Assembly: GCA_032622095.1 (NCBI GenBank)
Contig: CP136065.1
Coordinates: forward strand, 38,660,732-38,724,731
Source: Siphonodentalium dalli
Taxonomy: Eukaryota; Mollusca; Scaphopoda; Gadilida; Siphonodentaliidae
Length of the DNA: 64,000 nucleotides
Direction: 5' to 3'
The translations under genes and the position numbers were made by a program. The notes under the pieces are model-generated. The model did not search any database, was not told the origin of the DNA, and saw nothing but the letters and a program-made list of their open reading frames with translations. Below are positions 22,795-35,492 of this stretch, piece by piece. How positions within the stretch are numbered: the stretch's first letter is position 1; each line of letters opens with the position of its first letter.

Positions 22795-23655
22795 AACCTT
22801 TAGCGTGAAGCGCGCTATTGCGTTGGAGTATTGAAATCGGCGGAGTTCGAGTTCTTCGATCTTATAATGTGATGCGTGATCCTAGTTCCACAGTCGCGTG
22901 CGACCACGAGATTGTTCCTTATGACATCTGTTAAGTTAAAAGACGTATATTAGCACCAAATAGACGTCGATTGCGTAGGAAGAAAGACAGGGCGTATACA
23001 CAAATGCAATACTTGACCTGTTATCGGATACTCCACGTGTTATAGTAGACACATAAACTGTGCAACTGACCCTAGAATTCAGCTCTGTCCCAGCACCGAA
23101 TAAAATGCTGTCTGCTATTAAATTAATTTAATAATATCACCGAGTTAATTCGCGAAACATGCAACTCATATGGTATAAAACAAATAAATTAACTGTTAAT
23201 ACGGTGCATCAGTATAATTGTAAGTTGTCACCGTGAAATGTGTGATTCACATGACAATGCAATATGAGATATAATACTACTATATAGGTACATGTAGACA
23301 AACTAGTCCCACTCAAATCTGACATTTGTGGACCGGTTTGAACACAATGATTGTTATGTGAACAGTCTGTGTTGTACCTGTCGAAATCATTGTTGTACGT
23401 GCCTTTCTCTGAATTGACAAGAATCTTGTAAAACATCGATGCTGTGACAGAGGTGAATATTGGCAAGATAGATAACTCTGGTAGATATTATATATGTTAG
23501 TTTGCATGGCATATCGATGATGTTAAACGGATATTTAAAACCTTTAGCGACTTTGGAACTAGGATCGCGAATCGCATTAGAGGATCGAAGAACTCGAACG
23601 CGCGCTCCGCCGATTTCAATACTCCAACGCAATAGCGCGCTTCACGCTAAAGGTT
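22795..23655. mobile_element. TIR element of 861 bp, about 100-bp inverted ends
   Basis: AACCTTTAGCGTGAAGCGCG at 22795 is repeated in inverse at 23655. The match continues for about 100 bases, with a 6-bp CGCGCG difference near the ACTCGAAC stretch. No obvious target duplication was found. The interior has no transposase-like frame. Confidence 0.7.
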
Positions 23656-24372
23656 CACTTTGTATAGTGAAGTTAGAATTTTGTGTGAAAAATGGCGGTA
23701 TGTTTTAGTGCGGTTCTGAAATAGCTTTGATGTATTCTGCGTGAACTGATTGTGCTATTTGGTTCAATAAGATATGGAATAGCTTTATTAGACATGGTGT
23801 CAGTGTGATTTATTGATTTGGGGTTTAATGTCGCTTACAGCAACTAATGCCATATCACGACATTACTAGTTGTAGTTGTGGGGGAAATCCGCACGGCTTA
23901 CGGCTAATCTAACAATGATTTCAATGGCTGATAAACTCGTCGACCATCTGCGGCAAACCACCGGCCATCGGCGAGTAATTGGCAACTCCACTAGATAACG
24001 ATTTCGAGTTACAAAGTCCACGATTTAAACCCTCATCGCCAGCGCTGAGGGCGAAACGGTACCCTTAACAGTCTGAGCCACGGATACCACCTCAAATGAT
24101 GTCAGTGTGTGAAGCGCAACACACGAGCGAATAAAATAGACACTGGGCTCTGATTGGTTAGTAGCCTTGTCTGGTTTGTTTTATACCAAATTAGAGCACT
24201 TCCCTATAATTTCCCACAGGTAGAATACACTTTGTAGTGAAGTTAGAATTTTGTGTTGCAGAGTGAAAAATGGCAGTATGTTTTAGTGCGGTTCTGAAAT
24301 AGCTTTGATGTATTCTGCGTGAATTGATTGTGCTGTTTGGTTCAATAAGATATGGAATATCTTATTAGAAAA
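23656..24372 (+). repeat. Direct duplication of about 140 bp around a SINE
   Basis: ACTTTGTA...AGTGAAGTTAGAATTTTG through TTCAATAAGATATGGAAT occurs at 23658-23790 and again at 24228-24360 with about 95% identity. A diverged inverse match lies at 31440-31520 inside another TIR element. The SINE at 23808-24099 lies between the two copies. Confidence 0.75.
23808..24099 (-). mobile_element. tRNA-derived SINE, copy 2, with 10-bp TSD
   Basis: It is the same family as 13894-14197: box A region CTCAGACTGTTAAGGG on minus at about 24062-24078, body GCCGATGGCCGGTGG, tail GCGACATTAAACCCC. Direct repeats TGTCAGTGTG at 23798-23807 and 24100-24109 show target duplication. Box B is decayed (GGGTTTAAATC). 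Confidence 0.8.
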
Positions 24373-24614
24373 AGTGGTAAATAATTAAATTTAGCGCCCT
24401 GTAAGAGGACGGCACAATTGGATTCTCACATTGCAATGTTTCGGCCGCCCCCCCCCCCGTGATGCTTAGACTATTAAGGATAATAGTATTGAGCGTCCTA
24501 TTATGCTCAACGGAATATAATACAGTAATTAATGAATCTTATTTGGACATTGAACGTTCATTATCAAAATGACGGACCCCATTCTCAACATTAGAAAGTT
24601 GTGTTCAATGTTAT

Positions 24615-24880
24615 CCCTTTGATGACCGGAGCATCCTGGATTTTTGCGAAAAACCCTGTGCCAATGCATTCTCTTATACATGTATAATTATGCGAGTCGA
24701 CCATAGGGCGCCTCACATATATAAGATAATGCATTGGCGTAACAATATTTACCTTGATATTGTAAGCCAGTGCATTCTCTTATATATGAGAGTCTCCCTA
24801 TGGGAAACTCGCATATATAAGAGAATGCAATGGGACAGGGTCTTAAATGCTGCACCAGCGCAGCTCCCGTCGTGAAATGG
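24615..24880. mobile_element. Hairpin MITE with two palindromes
   Basis: The ends are CCCTTTGATGAC and GTCGTGAAATGG (inverse), flanked on both sides by TTAT, probably an altered TTAA. Hairpins lie at 24660-24738 and 24766-24833. The layout is the same as 14848-15120, including the spacer AACAATATTTACCTTGAT. The frames 24688-24948 and 24690-24875 are shadows. Confidence 0.7.
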
Positions 24881-24884
24881 TTAT

Positions 24885-27104
24885 GTACTCCATCTCGACA
24901 AGAAGCATCCATTATCTTATAACCGAAGGCATAAACCAATGCAAGCATTTCGTGGCTATGTAACGCGGGAATCAGGCCATTTCGATGCGGTACTCACACC
25001 CCTCTGTTAAATGGTACTCAGGATTAATATGCCCATTTTAACCGGTATCTAGGACTCAACAACAAGGCTGGTACGCAGGTTTTATAATACCATTTGTTCC
25101 AAATTTGATTGTTTCATATCCAAAACGGCACAGTTTGATGTAATTCAGTATTATACATCTTGATATGTTGAAAGTATGACCATTACAAATGTGATATTAG
25201 TGTAGAATAACTATGACTTGTATTCTATAGATTCTTATCTGGTACGTAGGATTCACCCCTCTATATTATCTGGTATTCAGGTTCATGGGGTAGGGGGACA
25301 TGGCATAACATGGCATAACCTTTAGTACACTCGAGACGATCACAATATGTGGTCACTTCAAGTCTTAGTTAGTTTAAATAGTTTTTATTTAACCAAATTA
25401 TTGTACAACATTCACGGTATGATGGTGGAATGTTGGGTATATATAACAGGATTTGGCAGTAAGCATGGTGCTTATCATAAGCCATCTCCTATTACACATA
25501 TAGAACAAGAAAACCATAGTCAGAAATGGTAACGCGCTCAAGATAATATATTATATACCCATGATTGTAATTATAGAATATAAAATATATTGGTTTCGCG
25601 AATGACCAACTCAGAATTCCGTTAAAATAACAATAACAACCAGCACCTAATTAACGAACCGGTGGCCGACTCGGCCGTCTCCGACCACAACCATCAGTGG
25701 GCTGCAGAACGAAAAATGTCTATAAAAGTTGAAATATAAGACTTATAAATTATCTTTTAAATTTCTTTTATTGGTAATTGACATAGCTTGTCACAAACCA
25801 AAAATCATCATTATTGGCATAATAATGTAAAGGACAATAAACGAAATTGAAATTCCCAACTACACCTTTTACCGGACTCGGCCTTCTGGTCGCGCAGTTC
25901 GACTTTTAAACCGGAACAAACAATTATCTATAAATAAAATGCCCAACGGCCCACGGCTATCAAAAATTTGCAGAACAGTATACACGCGGCGCGGGCTAAT
26001 AATGGATGATAACCGTTCATACAAACATATAATGTACAATTCGATGTATATTAATGTAAATAGCTCAACCAAATGACCATTATTTTTAATGATAGCGTGC
26101 CTGATAGCCCCACGCACTCCAATCAAAGCAGGTTTTGTCAGGACACTTTGGGATATTACACAGAATTTGATGATTTAATTGTTGATTTTAATTTTAATTA
26201 TCTACCAGTATATAGCATAGAGTCTTAGTTATTACAGAGTGTGAGTATTGCAGTATATTCCAACAATCATATCATATTCACTATAAGCGATAGTCGACAC
26301 AAATCACTCCCTAATTAGCTTAATAGTATGTCATATTCGCTATAAAAGATACATATTCGGTAGTTAACCTATTACAACTAACAGTAAATATAAAACCGAA
26401 AACGTGTTTGCGTGCCACTTGCGTTCTAACTTCAGTCACGCGTAATGATTGAGTCGAGTTTAGCGTGAGCTAGAATGGTGGGATACAAAGGATAGGGTGA
26501 GATGACAAACGAGTCTGGAATGTATCAAATATCAAATTATACGATATTGGAAAGAAATTCGCACCAGCACAAAAACTCCCAACAGTAAGACACGTGGTTA
26601 CATATAGGAGTAGGTGGGCCAATGTTTCACGCATCTATACTCAATATATTTGGGTTCTAATAATGTTGCATTTGCAAGAATACAACTGTTCAAGAACATT
26701 TCATACCGAGCATTATTGCTGAAGAATGTAACTAAAATTAGGTCAAATATGCCATCGGTCAAACTATCTGAAGGAAACAAGGACAACTAACTAACTGTAA
26801 TCCTTAATAAAGTCAACTGCAATAGAAGAATAACTAATATATAAGAGTACGAGAAGACTGACATATGTGGACTCCATATATCTGGTGTGCTGTTGCGTGT
26901 AATTGGGCTTACTCCTAATATAACTTTAGCCGACCACTTAAAGATACGGGCGGCCTTGGCGGTGGGTATGCTGTTAACATATTCACCTGTTGATGGCGAT
27001 TTGAACAAGCATGAACGCCGCCCGTGCCTTTAATCAAAGTATACACACTAGTTTTTAGTGCGTTTCAACTTCGAAAAAATAAAACAGTAATTAATATGTA
27101 TTCC
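24885..27104. other. No gene seen
   Basis: Unique-looking AT-rich DNA. An 11-C run lies at 24448-24458 just before this stretch. At 25505-25535 the phrase AAAACCATAGTCAGAAATGG followed by TAACGC matches 45950-45975, a small dispersed repeat. No frame here has recognisable domains. Confidence 0.4.
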
Positions 27105-27108
27105 TTAA

Positions 27109-27306
27109 CCCTTCCATGACCGGAGCTTCCTGAAATTTTGCTAAAACCCTGTGCCAATGTATCCTCTTATATATGCGAGTCTCCCATCGGGAGCCTCGCA
27201 TATATAAGAGCATGCATTGGCCTAACAATATTTACATTGAGCTGTAAGTCAACGCATTCATAATCTACATGATCTATGTACCAGCGCAGCCCCCGTCATG
27301 AAAGGG
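27109..27306. mobile_element. TTAA-flanked hairpin MITE, single palindrome
   Basis: TTAA at 27105-27108 and 27307-27310 flank CCCTTCCATGAC...GTCATGAAAGGG, a textbook piggyBac/Kolobok-style arrangement. The 198-bp interior holds the hairpin 27153-27221 (stem GCCAATGTATCCTCTTATA, loop-proximal CTCCCATCGGGAG). Confidence 0.8.
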
Positions 27307-27310
27307 TTAA

Positions 27311-29200
27311 TCCAATGCGGACATATATCCAAATGTCATGCATATTCAATTAAGGGACATTCAGGATTTGTCCCGTAATGTTGTTGGCACAATAACACCT
27401 AGTATAGCTCATTCGATTTCCTTTTTATATTGGAGTTAATAAATTCGGTTGGGGCGGACACCAAGCTTTCGTTTGACACCGACACAGGTCCTATATTTGG
27501 CTCTGTAAGAGGAAGCTTTATTTGTGGCATAATGTTGAGTTAAATGTGTACTTTCCTGATATAACATAATACCCCTATACATGTATGTCACAATGGAGAC
27601 TAAAGCAGCCACAAATATTTCAGCCCAATGAAATCAAATGTTGGTATGTAAGCTAGTCTCACCAAGCAGGGATAAACTGAATATTTGTCACATTATTAAG
27701 GGAACTGGCGATTGACCTATGATCTAAACCCATCTCAGCCTATTTTTTTTAATGATCAGAAGGCATGACATGAACATTCTTAATTAAAGAAAATATTTAC
27801 GGGTGGTTGTTTTTCTAAATGAAAATAATTGTGATATTTCTTGAATCAGGAAAAATAGTCACATCTGATAATCTGCAGATATGATATCATGGATATATGA
27901 ACTGCATTTTTTGAAAAAAGTTCTATATTACAGAAGTCCTTGGTACAGGAACACAGCGAAATTCCACATATTTTTCATGCCAGAAAAGTATAGTAAAGCG
28001 GGTTATAATTTCCAGTTAGTTAACGGTTCTTAAATACTGTATCACAGTAATCGCTTGTACCAAATTTCAAAAAGAAATTCCAGACAGATATTGAGAAAAT
28101 CCATTTTGAAATATCAGGACATTTTGGAAAAACGGGCGTCTGACCCTTAATGCGATATGTGGAATGCAAGATAAATGCAAGATAAATTTGTAGGAGTTGG
28201 CACAATTGATACTCATCGAGCTCTGATATGTCAATATATCTACATGTATATCGACTTTGATTGAATACATAGCACACCCTTACCATAATCGCTGAAATAG
28301 CCACTGACATATACGTTAACAATTTGTATGATAATTTAAATTGTGTGGTACAATAAATTATTAATAAAACTCCTAACGTAGGGGTACAAAATCACCACTT
28401 TGAAAATTAATGTGGATTCGATGTATATCTATATATGTGTTCATTGTTTATGTAAACACGTTCATACGAATTTCAACAAACATTTCTGACGTTTTGAACA
28501 TTTATAACCATAGAGCAGTAAAATAAACGCATGCAGTTGCATACAAAGTTTGCACCGAAGTCTCTGGAAATGTGTGCACCAATGTAACCGCGGAGCATGC
28601 ACGGCATTGCGCTGGGCTTGCATATAAATCGTAGATAGCATTGTCGTAAAATTAACTGATATACCACGGTTCTGAACAATATCGTAAAATTAACTGATGT
28701 ACTAGCATGCTGAACTATCAAGAATACACGCTTGTCGTAAAATTAGGCGAGGTTCTTCACAATCCGCATACAATAATTATAGGATCTGTTTATCGCTCGT
28801 TTATTGGATTTGTCGATTGAGTTTACAGCGAAATGATTGCAAAGTGACCTTACCATGGGCAGAATACACGCTGGTAATCTCAAAGGAGTCTGTGCCATTG
28901 CTATGGGGAAACTCTCTATTACAGTGTATATTGGTCTCAGATTAGATCCGTTGATCTGAGCAATCAATTCTACGAGATCGAGCTGACATTAAACTCCACA
29001 CATTCTACGCCGACCTCAAACACAACTCATACAATACACAGACGATCAACCTCTACGAGACGCTAGATACCTCACACTCCACGCATACTACACAGACGAT
29101 CAAACTGCATATATGTGATGTCTTTCTTTATGTTTTGCTGTCTATCTTTTGTAAAAAAACTACATTTTTGTTTTCTCAATGTCCATATATTATATCTTGG
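27311..29200. other. No gene seen; weak local repeats
   Basis: Low-complexity AT-rich DNA. GTCGTAAAATTA recurs at about 28643, 28680 (one base different) and 28734. The overlapping frames at 28020-28322 and 28067-28270 have no domain I recognise. Confidence 0.4.
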
Positions 29201-29219
29201 ATCAGAGAATAAAGCATAT

Positions 29220-31020
29220 ATATAAACTCAAACTCCACATACTACACCGGCGATCAACCTCAAACTCCACACATACCACACCGGCGATCAACCTCAAACT
29301 CCATGCATACTACACCGACGATCAACCTCAAACTCCACGCATACTACACCGACGATCAACCTCTACGAGACGCGACTTCACAGTCCATGCATACAACGCA
29401 GACGACAGCGACGGTCAACTTCTACTACATGTGCACCAACGATCAACATCTAAATCCATGCATATGCATAGTATACCATACACCGATGACCAACCTCTAC
29501 GACAGACAACATCACAATCGACGCATACTACAAGGACTATCAACCTTTACTAGACGAGAACTCACAGTTCATGCATAATCAACGCAGACGATCAGCTTCA
29601 AAATCCACGCATATACTACAGCGACGACCAAACTATACGAGAGGTGACCTCACACTCCAAACATACTAAAGAGACGATCAAACTCAAACTCCACACATAT
29701 ACTACACCGACGATCAACCTATATACGAGAGGCGACTTCATACTCCACGCATATACAACGCAGACGATCAACCTCAAACTCCACATATACTACATCGACG
29801 ATCAAACTCAAACTCAACACATACTACACAGACAATCAACCTCTACGAGAGGCGCCTTCACACTCCATGCATACAACGCAGACTATCAACCTCAAACTCC
29901 ACATATACTACACAGAGGATCAACTTCTACTAGAGGCGGCTTCACACTCCACGCATACAACGCAGACGATCAACCTCAAACTCCACATATACTACATCGA
30001 CGATCAAACTCAAACTCAACACATACTACACAGACAATCAACCTCTACGAGAGGCGACTTCATACTCCACGCATACAACGCAGACGATCAACCTCAAACT
30101 CCACATATACTACACAGAGGATCAACTTCTACTAGAGGCGGCTTCACACTCCACGCATACAACGCAGACGATCAACCTCAAACTCCACATATACTACATC
30201 GACGATCAAACTCAAACTCAACACATACTACACAGACAATCAACCTCTACGAGAGGCGCCTTCACACTCCATGCATACAACGCAGACTATCAACCTCAAA
30301 CTCCACATATACTACACAGAGGATCAACTTCTACTAGAGGCGGCTTCACACTCCACGCATACTACACAAACGATCAACCTCAAAAGCCACGCATATACTA
30401 CAGCGATGGCCAACCTCTACGAGAGGTGACCGCACACTCCACGCATACAGGAATCACGGAACTAAATGGTTTCCCATAGGCGACAGTGTTAACGTTTCGG
30501 CCAAATTCACTGAAGTGAAGCCTGCAGGCCATATCAGTGATTTTTACCCGGCTAGATTGACACCAGTTGATCACGAAAATGGACGAAAAATCATAGGTCA
30601 TGTGTTTACTTTTTAAAATAAATCCCCAAGTGTACGACAGGGCTACCCCACAGCCAAATTTGATCTGGACAAATCCAGAACTACAGCAGCTAGTTAAATA
30701 AATTTCCCGCTCACACAAATCCATTCCCCCATTCATTCACCAGTTTAAATTATTCAGATATTATGTACAAATCAAATAAACGCGATGTCATCCTTTAATA
30801 ACGTTTCGCATGTATCAGGTGAAGGTAATTCGTCAGTTACCTCCACCTTTAGCATTCCACGGTGTACTCGTTCCCCGACTCTAGAACACATTTAGCTCCC
30901 TGATTCCTACAACATGTACAACGACGATCAACAATATAAATCCACGCATATGTATAGTATACCATACACCGACGATCGACCTCACACTACGCCGACGACC
31001 AACATCTAACTCCACGCATA
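29220..31020 (+). repeat. Minisatellite with 202-bp higher-order unit
   Basis: The basic unit of about 33-36 bp reads GACGATCAACCTCAAACTCC then ACGCATACTACACC. From about 29770 to 30370 a higher-order unit repeats: CATCGACGATCAAACTC recurs at 29793, 29995 and 30197, exactly 202 bp apart. The array is interrupted by a TIR element (30450-30907) and resumes to about 31020. The long frames at 29179-29553, 29644-30135 and 29867-30337 are stop-free translations of the array and are not called as genes. Confidence 0.9.
30450..30907. mobile_element. GGAATCA-family TIR element inserted in the minisatellite
   Basis: TACA at 30446-30449 and 30908-30911 flank GGAATCACGGAACTAAATGG and its inverse at the right (CATTTAGCTCCCTGATTCC). 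Uninterrupted array units read GCATACAACG, giving the empty site directly and confirming a 4-bp duplication. Length is 458 bp; a 300-bp relative is at 4810-5109. The superfamily is not assigned; 4-bp duplications occur in several, such as Sola1. Confidence 0.8.
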
Positions 31021-31257
31021 CCTAGTCCCAATTTTATGAGCGAATTTACCTTTTACCAGGTGAATAAGGCATGCAGCTAATTACAACCAATTAACGTTAT
31101 TCGTAACACACATGCATCGCGAAAATCCCACAAGAACATTAAAAATAATACAACGGAAATATAAGCATGCATAAAACATATATATCTCTGGAACGCTCTT
31201 ACGTATTTGCCGGCTCCCTCATAGACTATTTCATGCTCGAAACCCCGAGCCTATAGA

Positions 31258-31697
31258 GGTTACACTGGTGTAAATGTTTTCCATAGGCAAACATTTTAGC
31301 GTATACTGTTTACAATACAAATCATAGGTTTAAAATTTTCTTTAAATCTGAAAGATTGACATTTGCGGAAACTTTTTAAGCAAAAAAAATCATGTCCGTT
31401 AAGCAGGGAATTCGCCTTTAAATTTTGTGTTTTCGTAAATAGTGTCAGAACCGCACTAAAGAAATAATGTCATATTTTAGACCACACCACAAAATTCAAA
31501 CTTCACTACAAAGGTTTAATTCCCGTGCCAATGGCTATTTTACCTATAAGGAAATCATAGGGAAGAGGTGTGATGATTTTGTAATGCAAAAAATACACAA
31601 GGCTATTGACCAAATAGGGCCCAGTGACTACTTTATTCTCTCCTATATCTACCATATGCTAGATGTCACTCCGAAACACATTTACACCAGTGTAACC
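31258..31697. mobile_element. TIR element with TAGA duplication
   Basis: GGTTACACTGGTGTAAATGT at 31258 is repeated in inverse at 31697, and TAGA flanks both ends (31254-31257, 31698-31701). The interior holds a decayed inverse copy of the 23656/24228 repeat. The 77-codon frame 31467-31700 runs into the right TIR and is probably a shadow. Confidence 0.7.
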
Positions 31698-32160
31698 TAG
31701 AATACGCTTATCACATAAGTTTACCGGAAGCGTGAGCATCCGACCCAGGAAAACCCCAACCCGGGGGTATTGTGGGATAGGTCGTCCCGATTTTCAGGAT
31801 CTAACCGTGTTCTCCCATGTTTTGAGTAAACGATCTTTGTTGTCATACTTATTTGACATTAAGTCATCATTCGGACAATGGGCAAAATATTATTCAAGTT
31901 ATCATCGGACAACAAACGTTTCGGACAGATGGCCGGACGCCGCTCATTGCTATAGACACCAATGTTTTCGAGGGACGAAAAGGAGTATTAAAATTTCAAG
32001 GGACAAAAATAGTATTAAATGTCGTTGGAATCGGCTGCTTTTGGACTTTTGTTGGGCGCAAATAGAGCGTATTTGACAATTGAACAGGTCCAAATAGCTG
32101 GCGTCCGAGAAAACCGTTAAAAGTTTACAATTACTTTGTCGGCAAAGATTAATCTGTAAA

Positions 32161-32672
32161 TTGTCCCTGGTCGGATTGTCCCTAGTCTGGGTGTCCCTGA
32201 TCGGGTTGTCCCTCGGCCGGTTGTCCTTCGGTCGGGTATCCCTGATCGTGTTGTCCCTCGGTCGGGTTGGTCGGGTTGTCCCTGGTCGGGTTGTCCCTCG
32301 GTCGGGTTGTCCTTCGGTCAAGTTGGTCGGGTTGTCCATCGGTCGGGTTGTCCTTCGGTCGGGTTGTCCTTCGGTCGGGTTGGTCGGGTTGTCCCTCGGT
32401 CGGGTTGTCCCTCGGTCGGATTGTCCTTCGGTCGGGTTGTCCATGATCGGGTTGTCCCTCGGTCGGGTTGTCCTTCGGTCGGGTTGTCCCTGGTCGGGTT
32501 GTCCTGCGGTCGGGTTGTCCATCGGTCGGTTGGTCGGGTTGTCCCTCAGTCGGGTTGGTCGGGTCTTCCCTCGGTCGGGTTGTCCCTCGGTCGGGTTGTT
32601 CCTCGGTCGGTTTTCCCTGATCGGGTTGTCCCTCGCTCGGGTTGTCCCTCGGTCGGGTTGTCATCATCATCA
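32161..32672 (+). repeat. 15-16 bp minisatellite, unit CGGTCGGGTTGTCCCT
   Basis: More than thirty copies of the unit lie in tandem with variants (GTCCTTCGGTCGGG, GTCCATCGGTCGGG, GTTGGTCGGGTTGTCC). The absence of stops yields long frames on both strands (RPRDNPTEGQPD on minus, GCPSVGLS on plus). I regard these as array translations. Strong strand asymmetry: G-rich plus strand. Confidence 0.9.
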
Positions 32673-34600
32673 AATATTAGGGAATAAGTCGCAGTTTCAT
32701 TTATCTGCTTATCGGTCCTATTCCCAAATGACATAATACAACATCTTCATTATCATCATCATCATCAGCAGCATTTTATGGAATAAGTCGCAATGACTTC
32801 TACCCTTATGAATATTGTTAATTTTGAAGTTAGTCATATGTATAACGTTCATTTCAGTGATGACATATCTTAACAATATGTCTGTCTTTTTCATTCGTTG
32901 TCGTCTTCGTCTGTAAGTTGAACATTATATATGAGTAATATACAATGGGATTAGTCTACGCCGTCGTTGGTGCGTGGGTAAAATGGAATCAGCTCAAGAA
33001 ACGTGAGGTCGCAAATTACACCATGATTAGTGGAGATCCAACCATTCTACACATATGGCGCGAATCTAATTCACTGAAGGAACTGAGTGGAAAACAACTG
33101 ATTCCGGGATAAAATAGATCTAAATGTTAACAAAATTCATTGCGAATTAATTCGGCTAGAATTCGGCTTCGAATCAGGATTCGCATTCTTGGTTGCCTCC
33201 CACCTCTCTTTAATGAAAATACACAAACTCGATTTATAATATAATACGTTACTCTTAGGGCATCGCGACAGATGAAAACGGCTGGAGTGTGGATAATTCC
33301 GTCACACCGCGCAACCTAACACTGTTTTAAAGTTACGTTAAAGAACTAACTTTTGTTTCACACAGCTGCGCCTCAGATAGACTGTTAACGCTCAGATATC
33401 AGACATGGTACATGTACATTTGTGTATATGCTTTATTGCCATCGATTGTCAAAGTAAATGTTTGTTTGATGTTCACGAATGTAATATCGATTTTATTTTT
33501 TATCATATGACGAAAAATAGAACGATATGTATGTGCATGTATACACTTCACCCGAATGTGGAGTTATTTTGGTATAAATTCATCACCCCGGAACTGAGCG
33601 AATGGAAAATATTGAATGTTGCATTGATGTCCAGAGCTGGGCCCGAATATTTTGAGCTACCCATATCTCGGGATTTTCACGCAAGTAGTGGGATCTGCTT
33701 TTTAAATGTAAGGGTTTCGCTTATACGTGTACAGTATATGGATCCCTAATTATTTGATAGGAAATTCATAACCACGATATCCAATTATTTTCTGTTCAAT
33801 ATTGTTTCAAAGTCATAAAGCATTCCATTTGTTGTCACTATTGATTAGATGTATGAATATAGTTACTATATAGGAATATCCACTCTAAATACTATTTGAA
33901 ACCATCTGGTTCTCCATGACATTTGTTGGCTGTAGAACCGATTTGTAACCAACGTGTAACCAATATGAAGGATATTTGGATCTAGCACACAATTTGTTGG
34001 GTTTTACAGACTGTGCCAAGAACTGAAAATTGACCACCAAGAACCAACAAATCGACGCGAGAGGGCGCCACGAACCGCGACATATTGTTACAGAGCGCCA
34101 TTGTTTTTATTTTCAATGAAGCGGCAGACGTTCACATGAATCATCATATTTACTTTTTTTTTACTATGAAATGGAGACATTGGAGCGCGTCTCAAGTACA
34201 AGAGTATAGCTTGCAGAATCTGGTCTGCCAGAGTTGGTGGAGGTTTTCTAGAGGCGCTTAATATTTTATCATACATATATTCTCATGTATATGTAACATA
34301 TGCTGCTGTTCTGTTACTTCAAAGAGAGATAACTCTAATATGATATGCAAATCTCCAACTTCGATGCATATAATGAGACTTTCCTTATATTAAATTCAAG
34401 TTTTGAACTATCTGAATGTGAGACTAACTCTCGTGCCTGGATACTCAGATGAAAGTTTGTCTAAATGACTCTCAATTATGGAACAATATCCAAGAAGTTT
34501 TTGTTGTGTTATTGGTAATATATCTGTATTCTAGCCATTTATGGTCCACTTGCTCTCATATCGATAACATTTAGGGAGCCTTAATAAATAATCTTTTGTT
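32673..34600. other. No gene seen
   Basis: It contains a short CATCAT tract (32664-32680 and 32750-32768). The 114-codon frame 33405-33749 has no recognised domain. The phrases AACCAACGTG and GAACCAACAAATC near 33950-34050 resemble the following GAACCA-rich block. Confidence 0.4.
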
Positions 34601-34611
34601 TTTTTTATTTG

Positions 34612-34965
34612 ATTCTAAGGAACAACATTGGTTTTTCGATTGGTTCTAAAGGAAGAATCGTTTGGTTAGTCCAGAACCTACTGGTTACAAATTCGGAACA
34701 AAATGTCAGAACAATCGGTTGGTTGCCATAGGCTCTACACAAGTAACCAAAAGTCGTGTTCAGAACCCATTGGTTCATAAATTGGTTCATCATGGGGAAC
34801 CAAGAAAAGAATCAGTTGTTTCTATGTTGGTTCCAACTGGTCAAGAGACAACTGGTACTATGGTTACCAAGAACCAAATGGTTCGCTACTTTGGTTACAA
34901 ATACGGTATACAAGCTGAAGAACCAACGAAAAACAAGTTGGTTCCAAATAATTCTAATAGTACAT
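34612..34965. repeat. Block dense in TTGGTTC/GAACCA and GGTTAC words in both orientations
   Basis: Over about 350 bp, TTGGTTC, TTGGTTAC, GAACCA and GTAACCA appear every 15-30 bases without strict periodicity and on both strands (for example ATTGGTTCATAAATTGGTTC at 34771). It may be a strongly decayed minisatellite or a cluster of protein half-sites. The frames 34662-35075 and 34756-35115 run through it. Confidence 0.5.
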
Positions 34966-35492
34966 ATAAGATGTACCTGTATACACACACCTTGGCCACG
35001 CAGCAAATTCAGGATGTTTCTCAACTCGTTGACGGATATTTTAACCAAGATACCGTTGTTCTTCCTTGTAATTAAGGTGGCATCACTGAATAGAGTAGTT
35101 TATTTCTCACACTAAATACATGACATTTGAGAACAGAAATTTACAATGCGCTGATGTTACCAATATAGGTTACATATAATAGAGCCCAAGATTTTGACCA
35201 CTGCTGCTTATACATGTACATACTGTATGTATGGATCGATGTTTTAACTCGGTCGCACCATCACTTATTACATACAGTAATTGTATTGACACCGAACCGT
35301 ACAATTGTATATAATTTACATCAACACAAAGCGATACACCAGTGACATTTGGGTATTAGAGCTGTGCCTCGATGGCCTGCTAACAGTTATGTTTGTGTCA
35401 TAATTTTATTCAATAAGGAAAAATTTCTGGAAACTAAATATTGTCTATATTGGTTATTACACTGAAAAGTCCTCTCAAGACATGTACCTTCT

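Noticed and set aside
29179-30337. Long repetitive frames rich in HILHRRSTS/QTINLKLH
   Set aside because: They are stop-free translations of the minisatellite, available in more than one frame, with no start context or domain.
31950-32736. 163-191 codon frames (DNPTEGQPD and GCPSVGLS repeats)
   Set aside because: Translations of the 16-bp array on both strands; length follows from the repeat, not from coding selection.
33405-33749. 114-codon plus frame
   Set aside because: No domain, no conserved motif and skewed Cys/His/Met-rich start; cannot be separated from chance.
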